Part shown: in pieces, positions 11,393-22,551 of the stretch
How the letters are laid out: the number at the start of each line of letters is the position of its first letter
How positions within the stretch are numbered: position 1 is the first letter of the stretch
Assembly (NCBI GenBank): GCA_008931825.1
Contig: QXVZ01032398.1
Span: 1 to 64,000 of the forward strand
From: Phallusia fumigata
Lineage: Eukaryota > Chordata > Ascidiacea > Phlebobranchia > Ascidiidae
Direction of reading: 5' to 3'
Length of the DNA: 64,000 nt
Translations under genes and position numbers: made by a program
Notes under the pieces: generated by a model
Databases searched by the model: none
The model's input: only the letters and a program-made list of their open reading frames with translations
Told to the model about the DNA's origin: nothing

Positions 11393-14300
11393 GTGGTTAT
11401 GGAGCGTTGTGTTGAATGTAGTTTAGATTTTCATATTGTTTTTAACTCTGTTACATGCTCAAGTGAAGGAAAAAAATCTATTTTCTCTCTACAGTGCGTT
11501 TTTTCCTTTAACAAGCCTTTAGATATGAATGTTAAACCCCAGTAATGAGTGTGTGAAAGTCTGTGACTAAATTTAACACCACAGTCCACGTCATTTTGGC
11601 ATTCATGACAAAACCTGGCAGCCGAGGGTCGATGATGAAATCGCCTTTTGACTTTCAAAGGTCCACTAAAAATGCACCTACATAATGTGTTGCTCCGCAA
11701 CATGCACCGTAACTTTATATTAATAGATTGTTTAGTTGATCTACAATTTAAAAAAATATACAATTTTTATTTTTTTTCAAAGATTTTGAATTAGATCAAT
11801 CTCTTTGTTATCACCCAGATGGCACGCGATGGCGACTTAAAAATGATGATAACAACAATCGACCAGCTAGATCCGTCATCTGTTAAACAACAAGTAAACA
11901 TGAGAGGCACTTACGGCCGTACACCCCTGCACTACGCGGCTAAGTACAAACATATTGAGATGTGCAAATTACTTGAGGAGAAAGGAGCGGGTGAGAAACT
12001 GTTACAAATTCACAAGGTTGTGAGTTCGATCCCGACATGTAAAATCTAGCTTTTCAAACCAATGTGTAAACCATTGTGACTATCCGTGAATTAGAAACAA
12101 AAAAGTATTTAAGATTACTTTGCTTTTAATAAATTTTATATTGTAGCAACAAAAGTGCAAAAACCAGCAAATAGGGCAAAAAATACGATCGTGCAGTCAT
12201 TGCATGATAAATATTAATTAGGCGCAACAAATTATTGACCATTTACCATCAGAGTCGGTAAGATTTACATACATGAGAGAAAACTTTCTGTTTGTGTAAT
12301 TTCAAATTCCCATGTTGCAGATGTGACAATCGGCTGCAGGCTTTCGCGATCAACTATACAACATAAACAAACATTCGGGTTGCTTCATAGACGAATTAGC
12401 TGTTACTAAAACTTTGACATGGCTGATTTCGTTTAATATTCATAAAACAATAGTATTTAGTTGACTAACGTTATCTTCGTCTGCCACGAGTATTTATCAA
12501 TCTCAAATTCCATCCAATTTCGGCGCATGGTTTATTCAAAACCCCATTGTGATTACGGGGGGTCAATAGGCTACGAGGTACGACATAGTCACAAGCCCTG
12601 TCAATAAAAGTTGGTGCGATTGGTTGAATTATTCAGTCAGTACTGCAGTTATCAAACAGTATGGTTGGTTGAATTTTTCTTGCGCCTACGTCACACAATG
12701 CTTGCCATTGAACACCAAGTAGCACCACCACCATACGATTGTAAGCAGGAGTTTTGATTTGATTCCACAATTAGATACTATTTTAACACTTTTCACGTTT
12801 TGTTCAAAGCTCTACCACCCACACTTCGACCTCACAAAATGATGAGCCCTTTCAATGTTTAAAAATAAATTTAAAACATAAAAGGTTAATATGAATTCGA
12901 TTTGTTTATGCATAGACAAAAAAGCGCTCATGTAATTAATGTCTTTGAACTCATTGCCTTGCGTTTACAGAATTTATGTAATCAATACTTGACTGAAATC
13001 CAAAATTCCCCTGTGACGGTAAAAAAAACATTCCAACGTNGTAATTAATGTCTTTGAACTCATTGCCTTGCGTTTACAGAATTTATGTAATCAATACTTG
13101 ACTGAAATCCAAAATTCCCCCGTGACGGTAAAAAAAACATTCCAACGTATCCTGTGCAAGGTCTGTGGCATTTAAGTTGAAGAATAATCCCGATACACCC
13201 TCATTAAAACTTATTTTGAAGTGACTTACAAGTAGGTGCTTTAACGTGGGTGTTTTGGTTTTTCACAGATATAAACGTTCGTGATGTAAATGATCAAACT
13301 GCGCTCCACTATTTGTTGGACAACGAATCAGATGATGTTCAAGTAGGTCTAAGGATCGAACTTGTCAAGTATCTGTTGGATCGTGGGGCACCGGTCGCTA
13401 TCAAGGATGTTATTGGATGGACACCTCTTCACTATGCTGCATACAGTGGCCACGTGGCATGCGCGAAGCTAATGATTGAAAAATACATGGTATCGAACGA
13501 AGTTAGTCGCATTCCCAAACTATTTGATTGTCAAAAAATTACCACCAATACTACAAAAAAACTATGGTTTATGAAAATGCGCATATTTACTAGAAAAAGT
13601 AACTTATGCAATAGAGAAACCTAAGTCAGATATAACATGCTTTGAACACACTTTATTTTTGCCAACTTTTACTTCATCGAAAAAGAACTGTTATATTTGA
13701 AAGGTGGAGTTTGGCCTTGGATAAGAACAAAGACATAAAACGTGCCATGGCCGAGATGTGGCCTTTGCGGTCATCGTGATTTAATCACGCAGTCGTCGTC
13801 AAACTGCGTGATCAACAAACAAAATATATAATTGGCAGTTGTCCTGAGGACCAGGGAGTTAAACTTGTAACACGTGCAACACTTGTAACACTTAACACAT
13901 GTAGCTGCAGCGCGTTCAACCTTGATCTACCAAATGTGCCCATTACAATTTCGTGCTTAGTACCGTTTTTACGTTGCAAATAATTATGTGAGAAAAGGAT
14001 TTTTGGTTAACCTGGTTAACTTGGAATTATGCTTGCAGGAGGCTGGAGATTTTATCGATTTGAAAGACAAAGACGAACGAACCTCACTTCATCTTGCTTG
14101 CGAAGGGGGACATACCGAAATGGTTCGTTTTCTATTGCAGTAAGTTTTATGTTTACAAGATCACCTTTGTTTGTTTTTTCCTCGGAAAGTACAAGTCGGT
14201 TGAGCCGAGCCAACCACTCAGGCATTTTAGCGCGAGCTGTTTGCCCTCAGTCGACTCCTTTTGTGGCTGCTTTTGCAGATGGAAAGCTGATGTGACGCAT

Positions 14301-17300
14301 CGCACACTCACAGGACAGAACGCGTTGGATTTCGCGATTGATTCGGAGAATGCTTCGTGTGCACGAGTGATAATAGAAGATGAAAAGTGGAGGGAGGTTT
14401 TGAGAAATAACAGCGGAGAAAGTTCATTTTATTGTAAGCCAACAGAGTAGGATATCGTCAACTACATATAACATTGGCGAATCCGTCAACTTAAAAATGG
14501 ATACGATAGTGACGTTACACATTGGTAGTTATTACGTAATAATTGGGCATTATGTATGAAAATCCGAAAAATTCATTCAATATTCGGGAAAACGCCTTAC
14601 TAAGACCTATTAGTTGGCAGTGTCTTTAGCCACATCGAAGCGTTGGTTCGTCGCCGCTGTCGGTCAAGCCTCGGTTGTTCATAATTCTATTGAAATACTA
14701 TTGCTGATTTCGTTAGCTAATGGGGCAACCTGGCAACGAGCACATATAGGAAGTGACGTGTGTTGNATTTAATCACGCAGTCGTCAAACTGCGTGATCAA
14801 TAAACAAAATAAGTAATTGGCAGTTGTCCTGAGGACCAGGGAGTTAAACTTGTAACACATGCAACACTTGTAACACTTACAGTGTAGCTGCAACGCGTTC
14901 AACCTTGATCCACCAATTGTGCCTTTGCAATTTCGTGCTTAAAACCGTTTTTACGTTGCGAACGTTTTAAACAGAAATGCAAATAATTATGAGAGAAAAG
15001 GATTTTTGGTTAACCTGGTTAACTTGGAATTATGCTTGCAGGAGGCTGGAGATTTTATCGATTGGAAAGACAAAGACGAACGAACCTCACTTCATCTTGC
15101 TTGCGAAGGGGGATATACCTATATGGTTCGTTTTCTATTGCAGTAAGTTTTATTCGGAGAGCCGCGGTTTGGCCTCAGCCGATTCCTTTTGTGGCTGCTT
15201 TTGCAGATGGAAAGCTGATGTGATGCATCGCACACTCACAGGACAGAACGCGTTGGATTTCGCGATTGACTCGGAAAATGCATCGTGTGCACGAGTGATA
15301 ATAGAAGATGAAAAGTGGAGGGAGGTTTTGAGAAATAACAGCGGAGAAAGTTCATTTTATTGTAAGCCAACAGAGTAGGATATCGTCAACTACATATAAC
15401 ATTGGCGAATCCGTCAACTTTTAAAAATGGAAAAAAAACTTACGTTACACATTGGTAGCTATTACGTAATATTGAGGCATTATGTATGAAAATCCGAAAA
15501 ATTCATTCAATATTCGGGAAAACGCCTTACTAAGACCTATTAGTTGGCAGTGTCTTTAGCCACATCGAAGCGTTGGTTCGTCGCCGCTGTCGGTCAAGCC
15601 TCAGTTGTTCATAATTCTATTGAAATACTGTTGCTGATTTCGTTAGCTAATGGGGCAACCTGACAACGAGCACATATAGGAANTTCATAATTCTATTGAA
15701 ATACTGTTGCTGATTTCGTTAGCTAATGGGGCAACCTGACAACGAGCACATATAGGAAGTGACGTGTGTTGGGATGCCGCGACGCATCGTTAGTGACGTC
15801 ACAATGCGTTACTATACTTTTGAAAAAAAAACGCCTATTTTTGATGAGGACAAATGTAAACAAGTTATTATCATTATTTTAAGGGGGTCATTACCCCCTT
15901 TTTCCCCGGATGGTTTGAGCTGTTTCGTGTGTTATAATCGAGAATTGCTGTGTTAACGCAATTTATTATTTATATATCTTACGCCAGATGGAGTAAATGC
16001 AACTCCTATGAGAAAGCTGATTCGAAAAATGCCGGAGATTGCGGAAGTAGTTTTCACAAGATGCATCGAAAGTAACAACCGACCTGTTGATAATGAATAC
16101 TATGAGGTGGGAAGACTTATCTGTGACGACCTGCGTTCTTTAGTAAATGTGTGGACAAATTAAATGAAGGTTAGCAGGCGCTGTACTGTGCTTGCCAGGT
16201 ATCCTCACGCAGGTGTTTGCCTTTCTGATTGTTTGTTTATTATCTCATACAAATAGAAACAGAGACAACAAAAGGAAAGCATTACAATTTTTGATGAATT
16301 TTTTAGGGTAGTTGGCCAATAGCGTAGCCAGCCCAAAATTTTGAGGGGGGCCAAGTAACCAAACTTAATGTAAAACTTAGCGATTTTTTCCAGAAACAGC
16401 CTACTTCAATATAGAATTTCAAAATTTGGGAGGGACCATGGCCCCTAAAAAGCTTGTAATTTTATTGTATTTTCCATTTTTTAAGACAGTTTGATAACTG
16501 ACTCCAATGTTACTCATATACTTTCGGCAATTTACAGGTTGAGTTTAATTATGAGTTTTTGGATGATGAATTTGCTTGCAAAAACTGGTCCACGGGCAAC
16601 AAAGTTGACCAGGTGAGTAAATGGACCTGGTTTAAAAACATGTAATTTCAGTTTTATTTTTCAAATACTTTGTCTTTTAAAGGGCATCTGAAACATTTAA
16701 ATTACAAACTCCTCTTTCACTTTCTCCCCACTGACCAATTTTAGATTGATTTGATCAGGTGCAAGTTTAATTGCCTGCGTTTTAAATCTACTACGGTGCT
16801 TGGCTGACCGTTTTTAGGTTGTGACATCTAATTTCTAAATGACATTTTTAACCCAATTTCTCATCGATTGGTCCCAGAACACTGATTTACGCATAACCAG
16901 ACGTCGTCTTAGGGCCGGTAGACATTCATTTAGCCTGCGACATTCAAGCTGTAATTTCGTAGTGGTAACCGAAATACGTTTGTCATGCCACGCTGTAAAA
17001 CGAAACTGCACTGAAAAAGGTCATTATGAGTTTACGGTCTGTTGACTGCGGCTCGGCCAAAGATCAATCTCTTTCTATTGTTTCAAATTTTAGTTACAAA
17101 TCTAACTAACGATGTCCATAAGCACGCCTACCATAGGCGCCAGCAAGTAGGGGCAAGAAGGGGTACTTGCCCCCTCCTGAAGTTCCGAAAAATGTACTTC
17201 ATTAAGTACGAATGTGCTGTTAAATCATCTCATGAATGAAAAATTATCTATGTGTTAAGATTTGCCCCTACTTGGAAAAAATTCTGCCGGCGCCCATGAC

Positions 17301-19192
17301 GACGACACTATGTTCATTGTAATAAAATAACATGGTGTGTGTGGTAAATATTATTCAAGGGGGCGCAGTGTATGTACAATACTACAATTGCAATATGGAG
17401 AACGCCACCCCGCTAGTTTGCGTCAGTGTTCATGGCTTAATGACCTGGCTGTTTCTGCTAGGAAAACTTCCACCAGCATTTAAAACACTGGGCACCTGAC
17501 TCGATTTAACTTTTTTTTAAGCTGTGTTAACTTTTAGTCTTGTTTAGTAATCCATGTCGGGATGCAAATTATGCTGGACTGGGTTAAAATTTCATCCGCT
17601 AGCAGAGTCCGCATAAAAAGGCGATGTTTTCCCACAGTATATGTGCTGATTTATTTTACACCTTTTTTACAATTTTAGATCATGAAATTAATGTAAATTA
17701 ATAACATGGTTTTCGTGACAGGTTTATGATAAGTGGGGGCATGTGGTTAAAAGTGCAGTTCCATACTCTTCCGATCCAAACTTGCTAAAGAAAAACCACC
17801 CATTGAACATTATGGTAAATATCCTTTGGTTGCATTTGCAAGGCAAAGTTATTTACTATTACTAGGTTTTTGCTTTCGAAGTTATTGCTGGCAGACCTTA
17901 AATAATTTATAGGTTGAAGCGAAGCAAAAGACGCTCTTGCGCCACCCACTGGTGATAAGTTTGTTGAGCCATAGGTGGAGAGCATATGTCAGGTCTGTGT
18001 ATTATCTCAATCTGCTGCTCTATCTGATGTTTATGGGAATTTTCAACTCATACATGTTGACGATGCCCCCACCCTATTCCATTGGTAAGATCACTATGCC
18101 TATACGCACAGCGTACCCCCTAGATACACGGAAAACTGGGATAGATTAACTTAGACCTATACACACAGCATATCGGCGCCGCCGAAGGGGACACATATTC
18201 TTTTTACTCTGTTTTTTTCTCTATTTCTTTTTTCTTTATTTCCTTTTTCTTTTTTTCTGTCTAACGCGAGTTTGTTCCCACGTTTTGGGCAAGAAGGAGT
18301 TGTTCAAATTTTCACACATGATAGATGGGTATCTAAAGTCCCCCCCCCCCCCCTTTTTACCCCAATTCACCCATCGGTTCACCTACAGGCTCCCAAAATT
18401 TGAAATTTCTCAAACGGCAATATTTAACAAAGTAAGTCACCTAGTTTGTTTATTGGATGGATATAATGTGCTGCGCAACAAATGAAAGTCGTGTAATTAT
18501 TGGCTGTTTTTAGGAGGAAATATTCTTTTAACGATGTAAGTTTATCTATAATCTACAAAATATATTTTGAAAAAATGCATGAAAAATGCGAATGTAATTG
18601 TTTTAGCAGAGGTAGGAAACTAGTAACTCGACAGCGAGCTCACTATGAGCCAATAGCAAAAATTTTGGGGGAAGCGTCGGTCGCAAGTTATTTGCGTTCA
18701 AAGTGGTCACTTTGGGCTCGTCGCGCACGTTTGTTTGCTGGCAACTTCGGCGGCGGAAATACGCGCGAGTTCTGTTTTTTATACCAACTGATGCTCCCCA
18801 ATGCCACACTCACAATTTTTTTCGAGCATGCTGTGTAGAATAAAGTATGGCAGAGGCGGACGTGCCGTTTGACCGCAGCTTAAACAATTTAAAGTTAATG
18901 ATGGCCGTCAGAAGATGACATTTGACTAAAGAGCTTTATTGAATTATTGATTTGCACAAATTGAACGTTTGTCTTTGATTTTTATGATGGAGAAGGGTAG
19001 ATATCTCACAATCACTGACGGTGTTTTATCAACTGTGATCTCCCTTTTTAGGATAGAATGATTTTTCTTTTTTTTTATGGTATGTTTTCACGTTAGCTTT
19101 CAATCGCATATTAATGTTTGGAACTATTTTCAGTGGATTTTGTACTGACCAAAGTAATGACCTCCTTTAGTAATCCCTGAAATTAAACAAAA

Positions 19193-19227
<35 letters not shown>

Positions 19228-22200
19228 TCGAAAAAGAAGAACCAATAAACACATCGCGACGTTGCAAACAGCTACTAATTCAGTTGAGTTGAGTTTTTCT
19301 ATCACCAGCTCGAAAATACCAGCGCAACGTTAAAGTTTTTTAATGATTATGATTTTCAATTATCACGTAGATTCCGGCAACGTGACACAATCATGCGTGG
19401 CGATAATCACTGAAGCACAACCAACATTCGAATCCTGCTATAATTACAACTCCTGGGGAATTGTTGCCAAATACTTTGTCATTGTTCTTTCAGCCATCAG
19501 TTTATTAAAAGAGGTAACGATTTTTATTTAATAATCTGCCAGCAACTTTCTTAAAATTTCACCCCTGGCTGCCACAAGCTATTCTTGAGTATGCCATTTT
19601 AATGTTTTTTGGGTAAACCGTACGCCTTTTGTCTTTTTAGTTATACCAGGTTTAACTCGCAAAGGATTTCTTACTTCTTGAGTTGCCACAAACCTATTTG
19701 AAGTTTCTCTTTACGTTTCCGCAATTCTCACTGTTTATTCGGACACAAGTTCGGCTGGTGCCAACTACGTCGGTGTCAGGGAGGTGAGTTATTGACCTCC
19801 AGAAGTTGTTGTCCCCTAATTTCCCAATATTTCTTTTTTTATTGTCACAGGATTGGCAGTGGCAGGTCGGAGCAATCAGTATTTTTCTGTCCTGGATGGT
19901 TTTGATCATGTTTATGCAAAACATGCCAATCTTAGGAATATACCTTTTAATGTTTAACCATGTTCTTTGGACATTTATGCAATTTTTCATGGTTTTTGTG
20001 TTCTTCATATTGGGATTCGCGTTAACTTTTCATTGTTTGCTGCAAAATCAGGTGGGTCCAGCCCCTCACATAAAAAATAGTGTGTCACGTCAATATGAAA
20101 TATTGACAAAAAATTAAGTCATCATGAATTTACAATTTGTTAGCAGTGTGTGTAAAATGGCAATATTGTGAAAGCCACCCTTCTAGTTTTTATTTGATGT
20201 TCTGATAAATAAATACCATTTATAATGTAGTATGCATTTCGACAATGGTGGGTCGCGGTGATCAAGACTTCGATTTTGATGACGGGAGAATTCCAGTTCG
20301 ACGAGTTTTTTCTGTCTGAAGTTGAAGCGATAGAGTCTGGAGCTGATAACCACGCAATTACTGTCTCCACTGTAAGTTACCAGTAAAATATTGCCAGAAG
20401 TTGTGTTGCTGCATTTACATTAACCACCTAGAGGGGGTTCAGTTTTGCATGCCAACATTAAACTGTTTTTGATGACTCGCGACCGACAGGCCTGTGTTGT
20501 CTGGAGCACAAAACAAAAAAACGTGTATGGTTGATGTGTTTGACGTGTATGGTGTAGACGTTTTGTAGTCCTTTTAGGTGCAAAATAGGCTAATGAGTTA
20601 TTGTATTTTACAGGTAAACTATCGACCTGTCTCTTACATCCTTTTCATAATCTTCCTCGTTATAATGAACATCATCATCATGAATTTACTGGTAAACACT
20701 CTAGCTCAGTGGTTCCTAACTGTTTGATTGTCGGTAACCCTTCTTTAGTTTCCGGGGGGTAATGATTGTTGTTATGTTACAGTAACAAACAATGTTAAAT
20801 GTTATGTATATCTATATAATTGGCCCAATGGTTTAGCATCCTCGTATCCCCTAGAAACTCATACCCCTTGGGTGTCCGCGTATCACTAGATAAGAACCCC
20901 TGGTACAGCATAACACTGCTATTTACAGTTACCATTTACGATACATGGGTGCATGATTTGTAAATTCTTTCTTAACATAAATGTACATCAACTTTAGCTT
21001 GACTCTGGCGCTTGTAATTACTGAGAGATTTCAGAAGATGCGCAAACATTACTTTCGTACGCTTTGACCCATTGTTGATTTTGAATGAACGTTCTTGATC
21101 CATTGTTGATTTTGCAATTACATTACTTCAATGTCTGGATTTGAGTCTATAACCTTCTGATCTTAACAGGTTGGGCTGACTGTGGACGACATTGCAGGTG
21201 TTCAGAAAAACGCACAACTTGAAGGTTTGGCAATGCAGGTAAGTCTATGGTTAAACTGAAGTATAACTGTTGGGGTGCAAATATTGATGCACCAAAATGG
21301 CTGCTAATTATTGAAACCTAAACAGAAAATTTGCTCAACAAACTGAATAAATTGTATCTGTTTTACACATTGAAATGAAATTCGCTTAAAAATCGTCGTC
21401 TTGAACCCAAAATTTGTATACTTAGGTTTACAAGCTTGTTTTTTTGTGGAAAAATGTATTATTTGACAATCTGTTTTGCAGGTTCAACTGACCTTAGATG
21501 TCGAGTACACGTTGCCACAGTTCATCCGACGTCGCCTCACTAGGAGATACCAGATGTTCTGCCCAAACCAATACCGCCAGAAATCGCGTTTTATACAATG
21601 GTGGTTTTCGGATAAAAACTTGAACCATAGGACAATAAGTGAAGCCTTAAATCCCCAAAAGGTGGGTAACATAAAAGAGTAATTTAAGTAAATTTTATGG
21701 TGGTGGGGGTGGGAAAATGGGAAAAGATAATACTATACCAACTAATTGTTTGCCCGCATCCATCATTTGGTATAATTGACTGGAGCCAAGTGTTTACACC
21801 AGAAAATATTAATTGCCTCAATAACAAACAACTAGTGGTGAAATGCCAGAACCAGACAAAACACGGCACTTACTGAAGAGTCCNTCGGATAAAAACTTGA
21901 ACCATAGGACAATAAGTGAAGCCTTAAATCCCCAAAAGGTGGGTAACATAAAAGAGTAATTTAAGTGGCGTTATGGTGGTGGGGGTGAAAAAATGGGAAA
22001 AGATAATACTACCAACTAATTGTTTGCCCGCATCCATCAGTTGGTATAAATGACTGGAGCCAAACAGAACCAGACAAAACACGGCACTTACTGAAGAGTC
22101 CAGAAGATATGATTGCTCTCAAAACTTTTTGAATCTTTTCCGGACGCCTTTAAAGTGTTGGCATGACGTTGCCTAATTTTAGAACGAGCGGGACAAGATT

Positions 22201-22407
22201 GAAAATCAAGTCGAAGCCCTGGATGAGAAGGTCGAATCCCTGAACCAAAAAGTTGAATCCCTGAACCAAAAAGTTGAATCCCTGGATCAGAAAGTCGAAT
22301 CCCTGGATCAGAAAGTCGAATCCTTGAAAGGTATGATGTCAGCTATCGTGTCACATTTCAATATTGGTGGGGACAAAAATGACGACGATGACGACAGCAA
22401 CCCGTGA
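8391..22407 (+). CDS. TRPA-B: TRPA-type cation channel, 20 exons, broken in the S3 exon as assembled
   Basis: Exons: 8391-8472, 8632-8708, 9583-9638, 11338-11392, 11819-11990, 13269-13501, 14039-14139, 14279-14433, 15988-16106, 16538-16612, 17722-17814, 17913-18084, 19371-19513, 19641-19783, 19851-20051, 20231-20371, 20614-20691, 21170-21238, 21482-21661, 22183-22407. Start MGDKNAPSS at 8391 matches MDDENAPSS of TRPA-C in an exon of equal length (82 nt). The protein would have about 855 residues: polar N-terminus, about five ankyrin repeats, TPMRKLIRKMPEIAE linker, S1-S6, pore KTSILMTGEFQFDEFF and coiled coil. Exon 19641-19783 is 143 nt where A and C have 141: two separate one-base insertions (in TTTAACTCG and GTTGCCACA) give an in-frame TAA within five codons, upstream of the pore. 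All other exons are open. Either a young pseudogene allele or consensus errors. The copies of exons 7 and 8 at 15042-15361 are read as an allelic duplicate. Confidence 0.88.
8745..8960. repeat. SINE-like fragment (family S1) in TRPA-B intron 2
   Basis: CCCCTACCAGAAGCGGACAT, GTGTCTGTGATTCGACTTTA and CGATCCCACTGCAGGTTAG align with the right half of 55590-55930. The rest of intron 2 up to 9582 is AT-rich with no gene. Confidence 0.45.
10365..10870. repeat. Possible tRNA-related SINE in TRPA-B intron 3 (tentative)
   Basis: CTTGTGGTCTAATCGCTCC resembles an A box and ATGGGTTCAGGCAAG a weak B box about 40 bases later. Several A-rich stretches follow. No second copy was found in the window, so this is a weak call. 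The remainder of 9639-11337 shows nothing else. Confidence 0.25.
11819..14433 (+). CDS. TRPA-B ankyrin-repeat exons 5-8
   Basis: Exon 5 (11819-11990) carries YGRTPLHYAAKYKHIEMCKL. Exon 6 (13269-13501) carries DQTALHYLLDN and GWTPLHYAAYSGHVACAKLM. Exon 7 (14039-14139) carries ERTSLHLACEGGHTEMVRFL. Exon 8 (14279-14433) carries NALDFAIDSENASCARVII followed by DEKWREVLRN, the usual end of TRPA ankyrin domains. That is about five repeats, far below the 14-18 of vertebrate TRPA1. The exon 6 donor is taken as GAA|gttagt at 13501, because TRPA-C lacks the GT 12 bases earlier but shares this one. Confidence 0.85.
11999..12050. repeat. tRNA-derived repeat fragment (tentative)
   Basis: Just after the exon 5 donor, TTGTGAGTTCGATCCCGAC resembles a tRNA B box. 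No matching A box or cloverleaf was found, so this is at most a fragment of a SINE. Confidence 0.2.
12932..13148. other. Haplotype join: direct repeats around single n at 13040
   Basis: Bases 12932-13039 and 13041-13148 are two nearly identical 108-base copies separated by one n. This intronic pair has the pattern seen at eight of the nine n positions in the window and is read as overlapping allelic contigs placed end to end. Confidence 0.8.
13782..15770. other. Haplotype joins around n at 14766 and 15683; duplicated ankyrin exons
   Basis: About 13785-14765 recurs as 14767-15770, so ankyrin exons 7 and 8 appear again at 15042-15142 and 15207-15361. A second join at 15683 repeats 15609-15682 as 15684-15757. 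The exon copies differ at a few residues (LKD/WKD, GGHTEM/GGYTYM) and an intron indel of about 70 bases. Exon 8 ends in phase 1 and exon 7 starts in phase 0, so the two pairs cannot be spliced in series in frame. That favours alleles over a real tandem duplication. Confidence 0.75.
13783..13811. repeat. Short perfect inverted repeat
   Basis: ATCACGCAG and CTGCGTGAT form a 9-bp stem with an 11-base loop. The other copy (14769-14794) keeps both arms with a loop three bases shorter. It is intronic, with no run of T after it. Possibly the middle or end of a small DNA transposon. Confidence 0.4.
15988..22407 (+). CDS. TRPA-B linker, transmembrane, pore and coiled-coil exons 9-20
   Basis: Exon 9 has TPMRKLIRKMPEIAEVVFTR then C, the TRPA linker that in human TRPA1 reads MPECMKVLLDRC. 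Exon 10 has FNYEFLDDEFACKNW. Exon 11 ends KKNHPLNIM. Exon 12 holds pre-S1 (RHPLVISLLSHRWRAYVRS) and S1; exon 13 S2; exon 14 S3 (frame broken); exon 15 S4-S5 (DWQWQVGAISIFLSWMVLIM); exon 16 the pore; exon 17 S6 (FIIFLVIMNIIIMNLL); exon 18 VGLTVDDIAGVQKNAQL; exon 19 a basic segment with FIRRRLTRRYQMFCPNQYR; exon 20 the coil. Each exon other than 14 equals its TRPA-C partner in length, except the longer coil exon (225 against 198). Confidence 0.85.
16316..16450. repeat. Small dispersed repeat (CAATAGCGTAGCCAGCCC)
   Basis: CAATAGCGTAGCCAGCCCAA recurs as CAATAGAGTAGCCAGCCCAA at 26919 and inverted as TTGGGCTGGCTATGCTATTG near 39238-39257. This is probably the end of a small DNA transposon family; the other boundary was not fixed. 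Confidence 0.4.
17132..17298. mobile_element. Miniature inverted-repeat element with GGCGCC termini
   Basis: Starts CATAGGCGCCAGCAAGTAGG and ends TGCCGGCGCCCATG. Subterminal GGGGCAAG and TTGCCCC arms also pair. About 167 bp, no coding capacity. The flanks do not give an exact target-site duplication. A related left end (CATAGGCGCCAAC) occurs near 59315. It lies in a TRPA-B intron. Confidence 0.55.
18150..18360. repeat. Pyrimidine-rich head of repeat R1 and a poly(C) tract
   Basis: GAAGGGGACACATATTC followed by a long T/C-rich run matches the head of R1 near 36985 and 38030. A run of about 14 C follows at 18340-18353. It lies in the intron 18085-19370, which otherwise shows only an unexplained, more GC-rich stretch at 18600-18840. 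Confidence 0.45.
19195..19228 (+). repeat. (ATT)n microsatellite
   Basis: About eleven ATT units in the TRPA-B intron between the S1 and S2 exons. No other notable content nearby. Confidence 0.9.
20707..20902. mobile_element. hAT-like miniature element
   Basis: Left end CAGTGGTTCCTAAC and right end GATAAGAACCCCTG form imperfect terminal inverted repeats. The internal part shares ATTGGCC, AGCATCC and GTATCCCCT-like blocks with the element at 32433-32662, which sits elsewhere in TRPA-C, so the two are separate insertions. No exact 8-bp target duplication was found. Confidence 0.55.
21608..22101. other. Haplotype join around n at 21884; partial exon duplicate
   Basis: From TCGGATAAAAACTTGAACC to GAAGAGTCC, bases 21608-21883 recur at 21885-22101 with small indels. 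The second copy repeats the end of exon 19 (21885-21938) without its acceptor, so it cannot be a functional exon. Confidence 0.8.
22210..22332 (+). repeat. 21-bp tandem coding repeats in the TRPA-B coiled coil
   Basis: Five 21-base units at 22210, 22231, 22252, 22273 and 22294, plus a partial unit at 22315. Units 2 and 3 and units 4 and 5 are nearly identical pairs. They encode VEALDEK, VESLNQK, VESLNQK, VESLDQK, VESLDQK: a clean heptad with V at a and L at d. TRPA-A has two full units; TRPA-C has five diverged ones. Confidence 0.9.
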
Positions 22408-22545
22408 CGTCACAATTCACTTCGTCATCAGTTTATTTGGACTTTCTGACCGATATTTTAATTTGTTTTTTTAACTGATATTTTATATTTTTAATTTAAC
22501 TTTTATTTTAAAAATTGTCACGCGCCAGATCAAACTAGTTTGTTG

Positions 22546-22551
22546 AATAAA
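22546..22551 (+). terminator. Poly(A) signal of TRPA-B
   Basis: AATAAA in TTGAATAAAGCA, 139 bases after the stop; its context matches the TRPA-A signal. Confidence 0.7.

Noticed and set aside
13269-13489. Donor at 13490 (ATG|gtatcg) for TRPA-B exon 6
   Set aside because: TRPA-C has GG in place of GT there, while both share GTTAGT 12 bases later; the later donor keeps phase in both.
15032-15378. A fourth partial TRPA gene or extra ankyrin repeats
   Set aside because: It is bounded by an n and direct repeats, is phase-incompatible with serial splicing, and its flanks duplicate those of exons 7-8.
18500-18838. 112-codon open frame in a TRPA-B intron
   Set aside because: No recognised domain, poor composition, and no homologous exon in the same intron of A or C.
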